Of a DNA stretch of 37,393 bases, positions 18,954-27,638 are shown piece after piece. A program made the position numbers and the translations under genes. The notes beneath the pieces were generated by a model that saw only the letters and a program-made list of their open reading frames with translations, searched no databases and was not told the origin of the DNA. The DNA comes from Candidatus Ozemibacteraceae bacterium (GTDB lineage Bacteria; Muiribacteriota; Ozemobacteria; Ozemobacterales; Ozemobacteraceae): the NCBI GenBank assembly GCA_937998695.1, contig CALLCO010000204.1, forward strand, positions 1 through 37,393, read 5' to 3'. How positions within the stretch are numbered: position 1 is the first letter of the stretch; the number at the start of each line of letters is the position of its first letter.

Positions 18954-19192
18954 ATGATCCGGTCGCTGCATCGCGAGAAAGGCCTCGATCAACGCGAGAT
19001 CGCGGTCATGGTGGGAATGAACCAGCTCATAATCAATGTCTCCGACCTGGCGGTCCCCAGGGGAACGCCCGGGGATTCTTCTATCGCGCCCTCCCGCGCG
19101 CCCCTAATATGACTACCGCAGTTTCTCAACCCCTGGGAGGTCACTGACCGGAACGGGGAGCCGATCCCCGATGGCCGGCACGGCCGACTGAG
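18954..19192 (+). pseudogene. Composite remnant: transposase-like HTH fragment joined to a SpoIIE-sensor N-terminal fragment, split by a family-2 terminus
   Basis: MIRSLHREKGLDQREIAVMVGMNQLIINVSDLAVPRGTPGDSS... (cf. MNQLEIHVSDLAVQGNTRGFIS in the 15939 gene), then tatgactaccgcagtttctcaacccctggga, then VTDRNGEPIPDGRHGRLS* (cf. VTDRNGDLIAE). Confidence 0.75.
19108..19138. repeat. Solo left terminus of family-2 element
   Basis: TATGACTACCGCAGTTTCTCAACCCCTGGGA vs 7940-7970 TATGACTACCGTAGTTTCTCAACCCCCGGGG. Confidence 0.8.
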
Positions 19193-19984
19193 TCAGAAGG
19201 CGGGGCCGACGATCGGAGCGTGCCAGACATAGTTCATGTGGGGATGGTTCCACACCGCGTTGAAAAACTCGGAATAGACCACGTCGGAAACATCGATGAT
19301 CTGCGGCCCGGGACCGGGGCCTGTCCTTGGGCCCGTCCCGGCCGCCGGCTTTCCCAGTTGCAGCGTGATATGAAAACAGAACAACCGGCCTGTCGCCGCC
19401 GCCCCCAGCTCGACGGGCTGGATGGCCAGGAAGTTCACCTGGGACGACAACACCTGCGTGCGCACCCGTCCCTCCGGCAGGCCGGGAGGTGGCACTTCGG
19501 TGCGGACCAACTGCCAGAAGGGGCCTGGCCGGGTGGGAGCGGCCTGCAACCGGTAGGTGACGCGCACTGCGAACCGCGGAGCGGGGCCGGTGCGGATGGC
19601 GGTCGAGCAGGCGGCGGTCACTTCCCCCTCGTGTGGGAACCGCAGGAACGACCAGGTCATGCCCTCGAGCGGGTGGGAACCGGATCCCGGACGCACCTGC
19701 ACCAGCCGGGCGAAATCCTGCACAAACCCCTCGGGGCCGCGCTCGAAGCAGGACATCTTCAGATCCTGATGGATCTGCTGGATGACCCGCCGGGCCTCGA
19801 GCGTCAGATCGACCTGTCTGATGCCATGGAGAGAACTGTCGAGGTTGGCCCGCAACACCCGCCAGGCAACCCCGAGCAGGAGGATGGCCAGGGTCACCGC
19901 GACCAGGATCTCGACGAGGGTGTATCCGCCTGCCCGGCGCGTTTCACGCAGGGAAGGCAAGACACCAGCGAAGCGTCGGCTCAT
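19193..19984 (-). CDS. Minor (pseudo)pilin, PilW/GspJ-like
   Basis: RRAGG^YTLVEILVAVTLAILLLGVAWRVL prepilin site; ATG overlaps upstream stop (ATGA). Confidence 0.85.
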   Translation of the reverse strand: MSRRFAGVLPSLRETRRAGGYTLVEILVAVTLAILLLGVAWRVLRANLDSSLHGIRQVDLTLEARRVIQQIHQDLKMSCFERGPEGFVQDFARLVQVRPGSGSHPLEGMTWSFLRFPHEGEVTAACSTAIRTGPAPRFAVRVTYRLQAAPTRPGPFWQLVRTEVPPPGLPEGRVRTQVLSSQVNFLAIQPVELGAAATGRLFCFHITLQLGKPAAGTGPRTGPGPGPQIIDVSDVVYSEFFNAVWNHPHMNYVWHAPIVGPAF

Positions 19985-20544
19985 CGCGGTTGCTCCACCA
20001 GCAGGGCGGTCATCGCCACCTCCTCGCGCCGCAGCCAGACCTGGGCCCGGGTGGCCCCCCGGGGCCTCACCCGTACTTCGACCAGCACTCCGGCGACCGG
20101 CGCGGAGACGGGAGTCAGGGTGATCTCGCGCTCGAACAGGGCGCAGTCGACCGGCCGGTGCAAGACGCCGCGCCCCGGTTCGATCACGTTGGTGCCCAGC
20201 GGAAACTCGGGCAGCGGGTGGGCATGGTAGTCCTTCACCCAGGCCGCCCCCAAGCCCCGGAAGACCTCGATGGGCTCCAGGGCCATCTGGACGGCGAGGA
20301 ACTCGAACTGGGCATCCATGGCCCCCAACCGAGAGCGGCTCACCATCACCAGCGCCCCGATCAGCACCAGCGACAGGATCAACAGCGAGATCAGCACCTC
20401 GACCAGGGTGAACCCGCGCCGGGCATCTCGGCATCGCGCGGGCGGGCGAAGGTGGCCTGCAGATGTTCGGGCCGAAAGAACGCCTCGATTTTCCCAGACA
20501 TCCTGCCTGTTCCGCGGGCCATTGTCCATTTTCCGACAGGTCAT
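19981..20544 (-). CDS. Minor (pseudo)pilin, PilV/GspI-like
   Basis: DARRG^FTLVEVLISLLILSLVLIGALVMV; ATGA overlap with upstream gene. Confidence 0.85.
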   Translation of the reverse strand: MTCRKMDNGPRNRQDVWENRGVLSARTSAGHLRPPARCRDARRGFTLVEVLISLLILSLVLIGALVMVSRSRLGAMDAQFEFLAVQMALEPIEVFRGLGAAWVKDYHAHPLPEFPLGTNVIEPGRGVLHRPVDCALFEREITLTPVSAPVAGVLVEVRVRPRGATRAQVWLRREEVAMTALLVEQPR

Positions 20545-22610
20545 GGGGCACCCTCCGGAGCATCAGGGATCCATCGATGAAAGCTGACCCAGCGCGACAG
20601 GTTGACCACATAGCTGGCACGATCGGGCGACTTCAGCGCCGGATCGTAGGCCAGCCGGTGGGCCACCCCGATCGCCCAGCGCTCGGTGGCCAGTCGGTCG
20701 ACGACAATCGCCCCCCGCAGGTCAAGGGCGCGGCGCGCCAGCACAGCCCCGGTCTTGGCGTCGTTGACCGCGACGAGGGCGGCCTCGATGCGGCGGTCGG
20801 TCTCGACCACGATTGGACCGCGCCGGGCGAAGAGCACGCACAGGTCATCGGGCCGCGCCTTGACCAGGCTTCCCCGCACGGTGATGGCCGGAGCGACCAG
20901 CACGCCCTGGCCTTCGACCGTCCACGGGCTCTCCGGATCGCCCAATGACAGATCACCCGCCACGTGAACAATGCCGTTCAGCCGCACCACCCGACGCCGG
21001 GAATCGAGCAGGCCCAAGCCCTCGAGGGTCGCAGGGTCGGCGGGGCACTGCCGGCGATGCCACAGGCTGAAGTGCCCCCAGGGCCGGAACCCGGTGGGGC
21101 CGGTCGTCGCCTCATCGATCGCCAGCCCCGTCCGATCGAAAAACCGGGGAAGGGGAAACTGGTCGGCGACGGGCGGGTGGGCCGGATCGCCGCTCGTCGT
21201 GCCGTATTTGAACGAGGCTTCGGCTTTCGAAGTGAGCAGCGGCGGGTGCCGGCCATCGACCTCGGGCAGGGCGGTCAGGAAAGCAACCTGTTCGCTGGTC
21301 ATGTCGGGAGGCGGCACCGACGGCAACGGCACACAGGGTGTCCGATAGGCCAGGTCTTTCAGCTGATCGGCCTCGGCGGCCAGATCGGCGCGGCTGCGGA
21401 TCGCGGTCCAGGCCCCGTCGAGGAAGAGGCTCGCCTTGTCGAGATCGACATAGAAATGACTGAACACATGGAACCGCTGGCGGATGGCACCTTCAAGGAT
21501 CGAACCAACGAAGCCGGGATCGGCCGCCCTCCCGGGATCGCCCGAGACGATGGCCAACCCGGGGTCGAGATTGGCGGCGGCGCCCTCGAGGGTGAGAGCC
21601 AGCAAGTCCCGGTTCTTCTCCCAGAACCGGTCTTCAGACGTAACGGGTGCGGCGTGGAACAGCGGTCGATGGGCGAAGGGGAAGACGCCCTCGATGCCCT
21701 GCCAATCGCCCGGCGAATCCCAGCTCGGAACGAGCGTCAGCACATCATCTTGGGGGATGCGGTATTCCGTCATGAGCGGCGGGGGAATGAGCCGCTCGAA
21801 TGGGGGGGCGAGGTTCAGGAAGACGTAGTTCTCGCGCGGCAGCTGCCCCGCCGCGGCCGTCGACGGCTTCGTGCTGTCGGTGCCGCCGAAGAAGACCTTC
21901 CCCCGGCGACCGGCCGGCAGGTCGTCTTGGGTGATCGTGAAGGTGAAGGCGGCCGTGTTCAGCGACCGCCCCCCGCTTTCGCGGAACTCGGCCAGCCCAT
22001 CCCGCACCAACAGCACGTGGTCAAGGGCGAAATTGTGGGCATAGGCGGCGCGTGGGCGGGTATTGTCCCGCGGGGTGACCATGCTGACCACCCAGAGGTC
22101 GTGGTGCCGAATCAGGTGGCCGGTGGCGAGGCGGGTACGGCCGAGCAGGCCGCGCTGCCAGAGGGTGGCGGTGATCCGGCATTCGAGAGTGCCGACCCCC
22201 TCGCCCGGCGAACCGTCTGCCGGGCGGAAGAAGGGAGCACCGTCGTGATCGTTGGAGCGGAAGTCAACCAGTCGGGCCTCGGCCGCCAGTTCCACAAACT
22301 GGCCCCCCCGCAACTCGGTCGGCAACAGCCGCCGGACGGCCGGAAGGGGGATGGTGAGCGACTTCGCAGGGCGTTCCCGCACCCAGGCCGCCGTGGCACT
22401 GCGGAAGTCGGAACATTCGCGGTGCAGCCAGGCGAAGGCTTCCTCCATCGCCGATTCGGCCAATCCGCGCACCGTCTCGGCCTGCTCGAACCGGAAAGAC
22501 ACCAGCTGCCCATGTCGCGACATCTGGAGGTAGATCAGCGCGAAGCCCACCGCCAGGATCGCCAGGGCGAGAAGGATGAGCAGAGTGAGCCCCCGACGCC
22601 CATGCCTCAT
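20541..22610 (-). CDS. PilX/GspK-like pilus assembly protein (~690 aa)
   Basis: MRHGRRG^LTLLILLALAILAVGFALIYLQMSRHGQLVSFRFEQAETVRGLAESAMEEAFAWL; ATGA overlap with the HEAT-repeat gene. Confidence 0.75.
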   Translation of the reverse strand: MRHGRRGLTLLILLALAILAVGFALIYLQMSRHGQLVSFRFEQAETVRGLAESAMEEAFAWLHRECSDFRSATAAWVRERPAKSLTIPLPAVRRLLPTELRGGQFVELAAEARLVDFRSNDHDGAPFFRPADGSPGEGVGTLECRITATLWQRGLLGRTRLATGHLIRHHDLWVVSMVTPRDNTRPRAAYAHNFALDHVLLVRDGLAEFRESGGRSLNTAAFTFTITQDDLPAGRRGKVFFGGTDSTKPSTAAAGQLPRENYVFLNLAPPFERLIPPPLMTEYRIPQDDVLTLVPSWDSPGDWQGIEGVFPFAHRPLFHAAPVTSEDRFWEKNRDLLALTLEGAAANLDPGLAIVSGDPGRAADPGFVGSILEGAIRQRFHVFSHFYVDLDKASLFLDGAWTAIRSRADLAAEADQLKDLAYRTPCVPLPSVPPPDMTSEQVAFLTALPEVDGRHPPLLTSKAEASFKYGTTSGDPAHPPVADQFPLPRFFDRTGLAIDEATTGPTGFRPWGHFSLWHRRQCPADPATLEGLGLLDSRRRVVRLNGIVHVAGDLSLGDPESPWTVEGQGVLVAPAITVRGSLVKARPDDLCVLFARRGPIVVETDRRIEAALVAVNDAKTGAVLARRALDLRGAIVVDRLATERWAIGVAHRLAYDPALKSPDRASYVVNLSRWVSFHRWIPDAPEGAP

Positions 22611-25213
22611 GGGGGGGACTCCCAACGAACGAAGGTGCTGCGGACCAGCCGGTCCCCCTCACGGCGGAACGGCAGAACGGTGAGATCGACAGGCCGCTGG
22701 ACCAGCCCGGGAGAAAAAGAGCTCCCGGGCGGGGCCATGACCTGATGCTCTTCACCGGCGGGGGTGGTGATCCGCAGCCAGTCCGAGGCCGACTCGGTGA
22801 CCACGCCTTGGATGCGGGTCGGCACCGCGGGAAGGGGCCCCCCTGGCGCGGGGGAGGTGGCGGGACGCTCGACCGACGACAGCAGGCCGAACCACGCCAG
22901 ACCGATCAGAACCAGGCCGACGAGGGCCGGTCCACGCCAGATCTGCCCGAGCTGCTGACGGGTCTCCGGGTCGAGATCGCCGCGCAGCAGGTCGAGCCAT
23001 GGTTCCCACCAGCGCCGCCCGCCCGGCCCGTGCAGGCGGGCCGCGCTATACGGCTTGAGAGGGGCCCGCCGACCGGCTTCCGCCTCTTCCCATTCCTGCT
23101 GCAAGCGCGCGAGCAGTGCCTCGAGGCTCGGCGCCGGACGCCGTCCCAGCCGGTCGAGCTGGGCGAACGTCTCGGCCAGCAGTCGATCGGCCTGGGCAGC
23201 CTGCCCGAGATCGGCGCCCCCGGCGGCAAACTCCTGCCGGAGGGCAAACAGCAGCGGGAAGTTCTCGGGACCGGGGTTGTTGGCGAGCAGCAGCCAGGCC
23301 CCGCGCCGGATCTCGTCGCTGCCTCCCCGCCTGATCAGCGTCCCGACCAGCTCGCGCACCACCGCGAACTCGAAATGGATCAGGCACTCCAGACCCATCT
23401 TCTGCTGGACCACCGTCCCCTCGATCATCACCCGCAAGGCGGAGACGGCCTGGGTCTGGTCGATGGCGCGCAGGGCCTTGAGGGCCGCTCGCCGTACCGA
23501 AGAGCGCCCCGATTTGAGGAACCGGCCGAGCGACACGATCAGGCGCTCGGGCTGGAAGGAGCCGAGATATTCGAGCGCCGCCCCCACCACCCGGGGATCG
23601 GCGTGCCCCAGCAAGGCCTCGGCCTCGGCCAGGAAGCCGGCCGAGCCGGTTCGCAGGAGGGTGCGCAACTCGACCGCCAGCACGGCGGGCGGGGTATCGG
23701 CGGCCCGCAGGCGGCGGCGCAGGTCATCGACACGGGCGGCGACCCAGTCGGCATCGAGCGCCGCCAACCACCGAATCAGACCGGAAGTCGCCGGGTCGGC
23801 AGACGCCGGAACCCCGCCGACCGGCTCGCTCCTGAAAACGCGAGAGGAGCCAGGTGCGGAATCGGCGGCGGGACCGGCCGCAGGACCAGCCGCAGGACCA
23901 GCGGCGGGACCGGCCGCAGGACCGTCAAAGAAAGCGGCGGACGGAGCGGCGGAGCCGGCGGAGGGAAGGGCGGGGCTTTCCCTCAAGTCGGGGTTCAACC
24001 AGGTCGTGATCCAGGTGCGGGCGGACGGGTCCAGATCCCAGGTGGGGGCGTCCGCCAGTTGACGGGCGACCACCGGCGAATGGGCGGCGGCCCTGGCCAG
24101 CACTTCGTTCTCTTCAGGCTCGCGGTCGTCGAGCGTGGTCAGGAAGCGATGTACCCAGCGCCGGGCCGCCCGGTCCTCGGCATGCTCCTGCAGGCGGCGA
24201 CGGAATTCGGTTTCGTCGCCCGGCAGCAGACCGGAGGCCGCCAACGCCTGACAGAGATCGAGCACCAGCGGTTGCAGGTGCCGAATTCGCCGGGGTTCGT
24301 CCTCATCGGCCAGTTCGAGGATCTGGAACGGCAAGTCGGGGTCGGGGTTGTTGCGGACGATCAACAGAGCGCGTTCGAGCAGGTCGGGATCGGTCTCGGT
24401 GGCGAGCAGTTCGAGATAAAGAGGCTTGACCCGGTCGAAGGGGAAATGGACGCTGGCCAGCAGAGCCGCCCGTCGATGCTGGGGATCGGCACTATGGAAG
24501 AGGGCGGCCAGATGCGCGAAGGCCTCGGCCGGGTCGAGTCGCAGGAGGCCGCGAATGGCCAGCCCCCGCAACCGCGGCTCGGGATGCACCAACAGCCGGG
24601 GCAGGCTCTGCAGCAACCGGTCGGGCGCTTGCCGAGCCAGCAACTCGAGGGCGGCCAACCGCACCGCCAGACTGTCAGCCCGCAACAGCGACACCGCCAG
24701 GGGCAACGCGGACGCCGGCCATTCCCCCGCCCAGAGACGCAGGACCCGGGCCTGCACCAACGGATGGGCCGCGGCCGCCACCAGCTCCGCCACGTGAGGA
24801 ACGAGCGCGCGCTGGAGGGCCCCCGAAGCCGAAACCAACGAGCTGGCCTGCCGCGCGGGCCCGGCCTCCCGAAAAGCGCCAAGGAAAGCCTCCGCCATCG
24901 CTTCGTGTCGCGCCGTTGTCTGCGCCGCAGATGCGGAAGCGCCACCCCCCGCGTTATCGGGGCCAACCGCCGCGGCTGTCACGCTCGTCCCGGCCGCTCC
25001 GTCCCCCGAACCGCTCACCCGTGTACGCAGGATGTGGAGGGCATGCTCCAGGGCGATCCGGCATTCTTCGTCGTCTTCCCGACCGCGCCGTTCTTCGAGG
25101 ATCGGCACCCAGGGATCGGCCTCGCCGCGCCGGATGATCTCCTCGATCGCCATCAACCGGAACGAGCGGAAGGGAGCTTCCAGGTCACGTCGCAGAAACT
25201 GCTCGCCGCTCAT
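22607..25213 (-). CDS. HEAT-repeat protein with C-terminal TM helix
   Basis: Repeated alpha-helical units (LLVHPEPRLRGLAIRGLLRLDPAEAFAHLAALFHSADPQHRRAALLASV; SGRSSVRRAALKALRAIDQTQAVSALRVMI); TM ALVGLVLIGLAWFGLLSS. Confidence 0.8.
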   Translation of the reverse strand: MSGEQFLRRDLEAPFRSFRLMAIEEIIRRGEADPWVPILEERRGREDDEECRIALEHALHILRTRVSGSGDGAAGTSVTAAAVGPDNAGGGASASAAQTTARHEAMAEAFLGAFREAGPARQASSLVSASGALQRALVPHVAELVAAAAHPLVQARVLRLWAGEWPASALPLAVSLLRADSLAVRLAALELLARQAPDRLLQSLPRLLVHPEPRLRGLAIRGLLRLDPAEAFAHLAALFHSADPQHRRAALLASVHFPFDRVKPLYLELLATETDPDLLERALLIVRNNPDPDLPFQILELADEDEPRRIRHLQPLVLDLCQALAASGLLPGDETEFRRRLQEHAEDRAARRWVHRFLTTLDDREPEENEVLARAAAHSPVVARQLADAPTWDLDPSARTWITTWLNPDLRESPALPSAGSAAPSAAFFDGPAAGPAAGPAAGPAAGPAADSAPGSSRVFRSEPVGGVPASADPATSGLIRWLAALDADWVAARVDDLRRRLRAADTPPAVLAVELRTLLRTGSAGFLAEAEALLGHADPRVVGAALEYLGSFQPERLIVSLGRFLKSGRSSVRRAALKALRAIDQTQAVSALRVMIEGTVVQQKMGLECLIHFEFAVVRELVGTLIRRGGSDEIRRGAWLLLANNPGPENFPLLFALRQEFAAGGADLGQAAQADRLLAETFAQLDRLGRRPAPSLEALLARLQQEWEEAEAGRRAPLKPYSAARLHGPGGRRWWEPWLDLLRGDLDPETRQQLGQIWRGPALVGLVLIGLAWFGLLSSVERPATSPAPGGPLPAVPTRIQGVVTESASDWLRITTPAGEEHQVMAPPGSSFSPGLVQRPVDLTVLPFRREGDRLVRSTFVRWESPP
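23864..23924. repeat. 12-bp in-frame tandem repeat (GPAA)n in the HEAT protein
   Basis: gcaggaccagcc-type units, protein GPAAGPAAGPAAGPAAGPAAD. Confidence 0.9.
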
Positions 25214-25390
25214 TCCCATTCCCCTTTCCCGGCACCCGGCCATCGGTTCGCTCCCCAGGCCCCGAGCTGGATCGGCTCCGCATGGGTGGCATCATCCCGT
25301 CGGGCCCGGTCACCATCTTACCAGTTTCCCAGCGCCCGGTCAGGAAGTGCCTCAGGCCAAACAGGGTCACGTGCTTCGCCGGCCATCGTC

Positions 25391-25655
25391 CTGGCAACCA
25401 GGGCCTGGGGCCGGGTTTGTTTCCGAGCCCATTCTGCCAGCTCGACTCGGCCGAGGGGCGGCCCTGTGGCCTCAGACTCGGCCAGGCTCGAATCTGATTC
25501 CAACCTCGCCGACGCCCTGGGCCGCCCCCGGGCGGGGCGGCCCCGGCCCTCCGAGCTTCGCGGGACGTCGATTCGGCTACGCCTGGCTGGCCCTCGGAGC
25601 GAATGGAGCGGCCTGCCCGCAGAGAGGGCTTCCATGCCCGCCCCCACCTCAAGAA
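25391..25655. repeat. Diverged copy of foldback family 2
   Basis: CTGGGGCCGGGTTTGTTTCCGAGCCCATTCTGCCAGCTCG vs CCGGGGCCGGGTTCGCCTCCAGACACCATTCCGCAGGCTCG; CTTCGCGGGACGTCGATTCGGC vs CCTCGCGGGACGTCGAAGCGGC; central hairpin GGGCCGCCCC-CGGGC-GGGGCGGCCC. Confidence 0.65.
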
Positions 25656-25726
25656 GCAGGCATTGGGCCTGCACTCCGGCCACCAAACCGGAAGCGTTCC
25701 CTCACCTGTGATACCATAGGGGGGTC

Positions 25727-26089
25727 ATGAGTACGACAGGCCACCATTCCATCGAGACTGAGATCATCGACGCGGATACCGCCGTGATCCGGTTCCAGGG
25801 CTATCTGGGCGAAGAGGCAGGAGAAGAACTGATGCGCGTCAGCGAACCCCTCCTGCGGGGCGGGCACGTCCGGCTGGCGCTGGGCATCACCCACTGCCCG
25901 GCCATCGCCAGCCCGGGAGTGGCGTGGCTGATCGAGCTCATGGAGCGGGTGACCGGCGATTTCTCTGGCGACCTCGTGTTCTTCGGGCTCGACAAGAGCC
26001 AGGTCGAGCTGCTGACCTTCATGGAGGTCCTGACCCAGGTGCCGCACGCCCCCAGCGAAACCGACGCGCTCGATCTGCTCCGGAGCTGA
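25727..26089 (+). CDS. STAS-domain (anti-anti-sigma-like) protein
   Basis: ADTAVIRFQGYLGEEAGEEL...RLALGITHCPAIASPGVAWLIELMERVTGDFSGDLVFFGLDKSQVELLTFMEVLTQVPHAPSETDALDLL: STAS pattern with conserved-site Ser. Confidence 0.85.
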   Translation: MSTTGHHSIETEIIDADTAVIRFQGYLGEEAGEELMRVSEPLLRGGHVRLALGITHCPAIASPGVAWLIELMERVTGDFSGDLVFFGLDKSQVELLTFMEVLTQVPHAPSETDALDLLRS

Positions 26090-26510
26090 GGACGCCGTTT
26101 CCGCACCACCACCGGCCGTTCCCCTCTTGGACAAAGATTAGGAGAGGGTCGTCGCGACCCGCCCCAGCCGGAGACCGGCGATGAACGGGTCGCGACGGTG
26201 GTTCGGGGGGAGCTCCGGAACGCTCGAACAAGCTCTGGGCCAGCTTGACCAAGCGCCTCAGGCAGAACTGCAGGTCGCTCTTGGCCTCTTCAAACCGGTC
26301 GAGGGCGGCCGCCACAACGGCGGATTCTCCAGTCAGAGCGGTGAGCGTGCGGCCGCCTTCGCGTTCGAGGTCGGGCAGACCCCGTCCCACGGCCGCCACT
26401 TCCTGGCGCAGCGCTTTCTTCTGATCCTCGTTGGGCAGGAACCCCATCGATTCGCTCGCCAGGCGGCGCAACCGGGCCTGCTCGGCTTCGAGAATCTCCC
26501 GAACGGTCAG
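26019..26510 (-). CDS. Coiled-coil hypothetical protein downstream of the anti-sigma gene; probable non-ATG start
   Basis: LTVREILEAEQARLRRLASESMGFLPNEDQKKALRQEVAAVGRGLPDLEREGG...; frame opens at CTG overlapping the anti-sigma TGA. Confidence 0.55.
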   Translation of the reverse strand: MTVREILEAEQARLRRLASESMGFLPNEDQKKALRQEVAAVGRGLPDLEREGGRTLTALTGESAVVAAALDRFEEAKSDLQFCLRRLVKLAQSLFERSGAPPEPPSRPVHRRSPAGAGRDDPLLIFVQEGNGRWWCGNGVLSSGADRARRFRWGRAAPGSGPP

Positions 26511-27100
26511 TGGCCGGCGTCGACGTCGGCCCCGGGGCCGGCGGCTCCCACGGTGGCGGACGACGGGGCGGACGTGGTGAAGGGGGTGATCGCGCCCGCG
26601 AGGGAGGCGGGGGCGGCGAGGGTGGCGGCGGAGGCGGTCAGGGCGGTGCTTCCCGCCGCACCCGTGGGCCCCACGGGGACACTGACAGCCGGTTTGGGGT
26701 CGGGGCCAGACAACCCGCTCCGTGGCTGGGTCGCCCACCACCCGCCGATGGCCAGGGTCGCCACGACCACCACGGCGGTGCCACCCAGGCCGGCCAGGCC
26801 TCCGGTGGCCCCTGCTCCAGCGGCCGCGCCGGCGCTAAGTCCGGGAGCGGAGCCGGGGCAGGTGCCCCCGCCCCCGTCGCCGGGGAATGGAGTCTGATGG
26901 ATCAAGTTCTTGATGCGCTCGGCCCCGGCGGCAAACGCTGCGGGCCGGTAGAGGGAGCCCAGTCCCTGCAGATCGCCCAGCCGGCTCTGGAACTCCCGGC
27001 AGGACGGGCAGGCGGCCAGGTGCTGCAGGACGGCGGGAACGGTTCCCTTCCCATCGATCAGGGCTTCCTGGATGCGATCGCACTCACCGGACTGGCTCAT
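26507..27100 (-). CDS. Anti-sigma factor with ZAS-type zinc-binding motif and TM helix
   Basis: HLAACPSCREF (HxxxCxxC), TM GGTAVVVVATLAIGGWW; start overlaps sigma gene by 17 nt. Confidence 0.85.
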   Translation of the reverse strand: MSQSGECDRIQEALIDGKGTVPAVLQHLAACPSCREFQSRLGDLQGLGSLYRPAAFAAGAERIKNLIHQTPFPGDGGGGTCPGSAPGLSAGAAAGAGATGGLAGLGGTAVVVVATLAIGGWWATQPRSGLSGPDPKPAVSVPVGPTGAAGSTALTASAATLAAPASLAGAITPFTTSAPSSATVGAAGPGADVDAGH

Positions 27101-27638
27101 GGTCCGCCTCCTTGGCCGTGGGCCCTGTCAGCTTCGCCAGGGCCCGATGGACCTTGACCCGCAGGGCATTTTCGGTCTCGCCGGTCAGTTCGGCCAGATC
27201 GGCGAACGACAAGCCCTTGAACACGCGGGCCTCGATGAGGAACCTCGTCTCCTCGTTCAGGGTGGCCAGGAAATCCTGCATCGCCACCCGTTTGACCGCT
27301 TCAGATTCGGGGTCGGGCAGCTCGGCGGGCGGAATGGCCAGGAGCACGCGCTCCTCGACCCGCCGGCGCCGCACCAGATCGATCAGGGCATTCTTGGCGA
27401 TGGCCGCCACGAAGTTGAAGAACTTGTTCTTGGGATCAAACTGCCGGATGTTGAGAAACGCCTTCAGGAAGGATTCCTGCGCCACATCCTCGGCCACCGG
27501 GGCAGGTGCCCCCCGCGCCCGCAACAACCCCACGAGCAGAGGGAAGTGGCGGTCGACGAGGGTATCGAACCACTGCCGGTCGCCGTTCTGCACGCGGACG
27601 ACCAGTTCGGCATCGGGAAGGTGCGAACCGAGGGTCAT
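27084..27638 (-). CDS. ECF-type RNA polymerase sigma factor
   Basis: LVDRHFPLLVGLLRARGAPAPVAEDVAQESFLKAFLNIRQFDP (region 2) ... LNEETRFLIEARVFKGLSFADLAELTGETENALRVKVHRALAKL (region 4). SD GAGGAG. Confidence 0.95.
   Translation of the reverse strand: MTLGSHLPDAELVVRVQNGDRQWFDTLVDRHFPLLVGLLRARGAPAPVAEDVAQESFLKAFLNIRQFDPKNKFFNFVAAIAKNALIDLVRRRRVEERVLLAIPPAELPDPESEAVKRVAMQDFLATLNEETRFLIEARVFKGLSFADLAELTGETENALRVKVHRALAKLTGPTAKEADHEPVR

Noticed and set aside
22745-25711. 988-aa plus-strand ORF
   Set aside because: Antisense shadow of the HEAT-repeat gene with biased composition and no recognisable domain.
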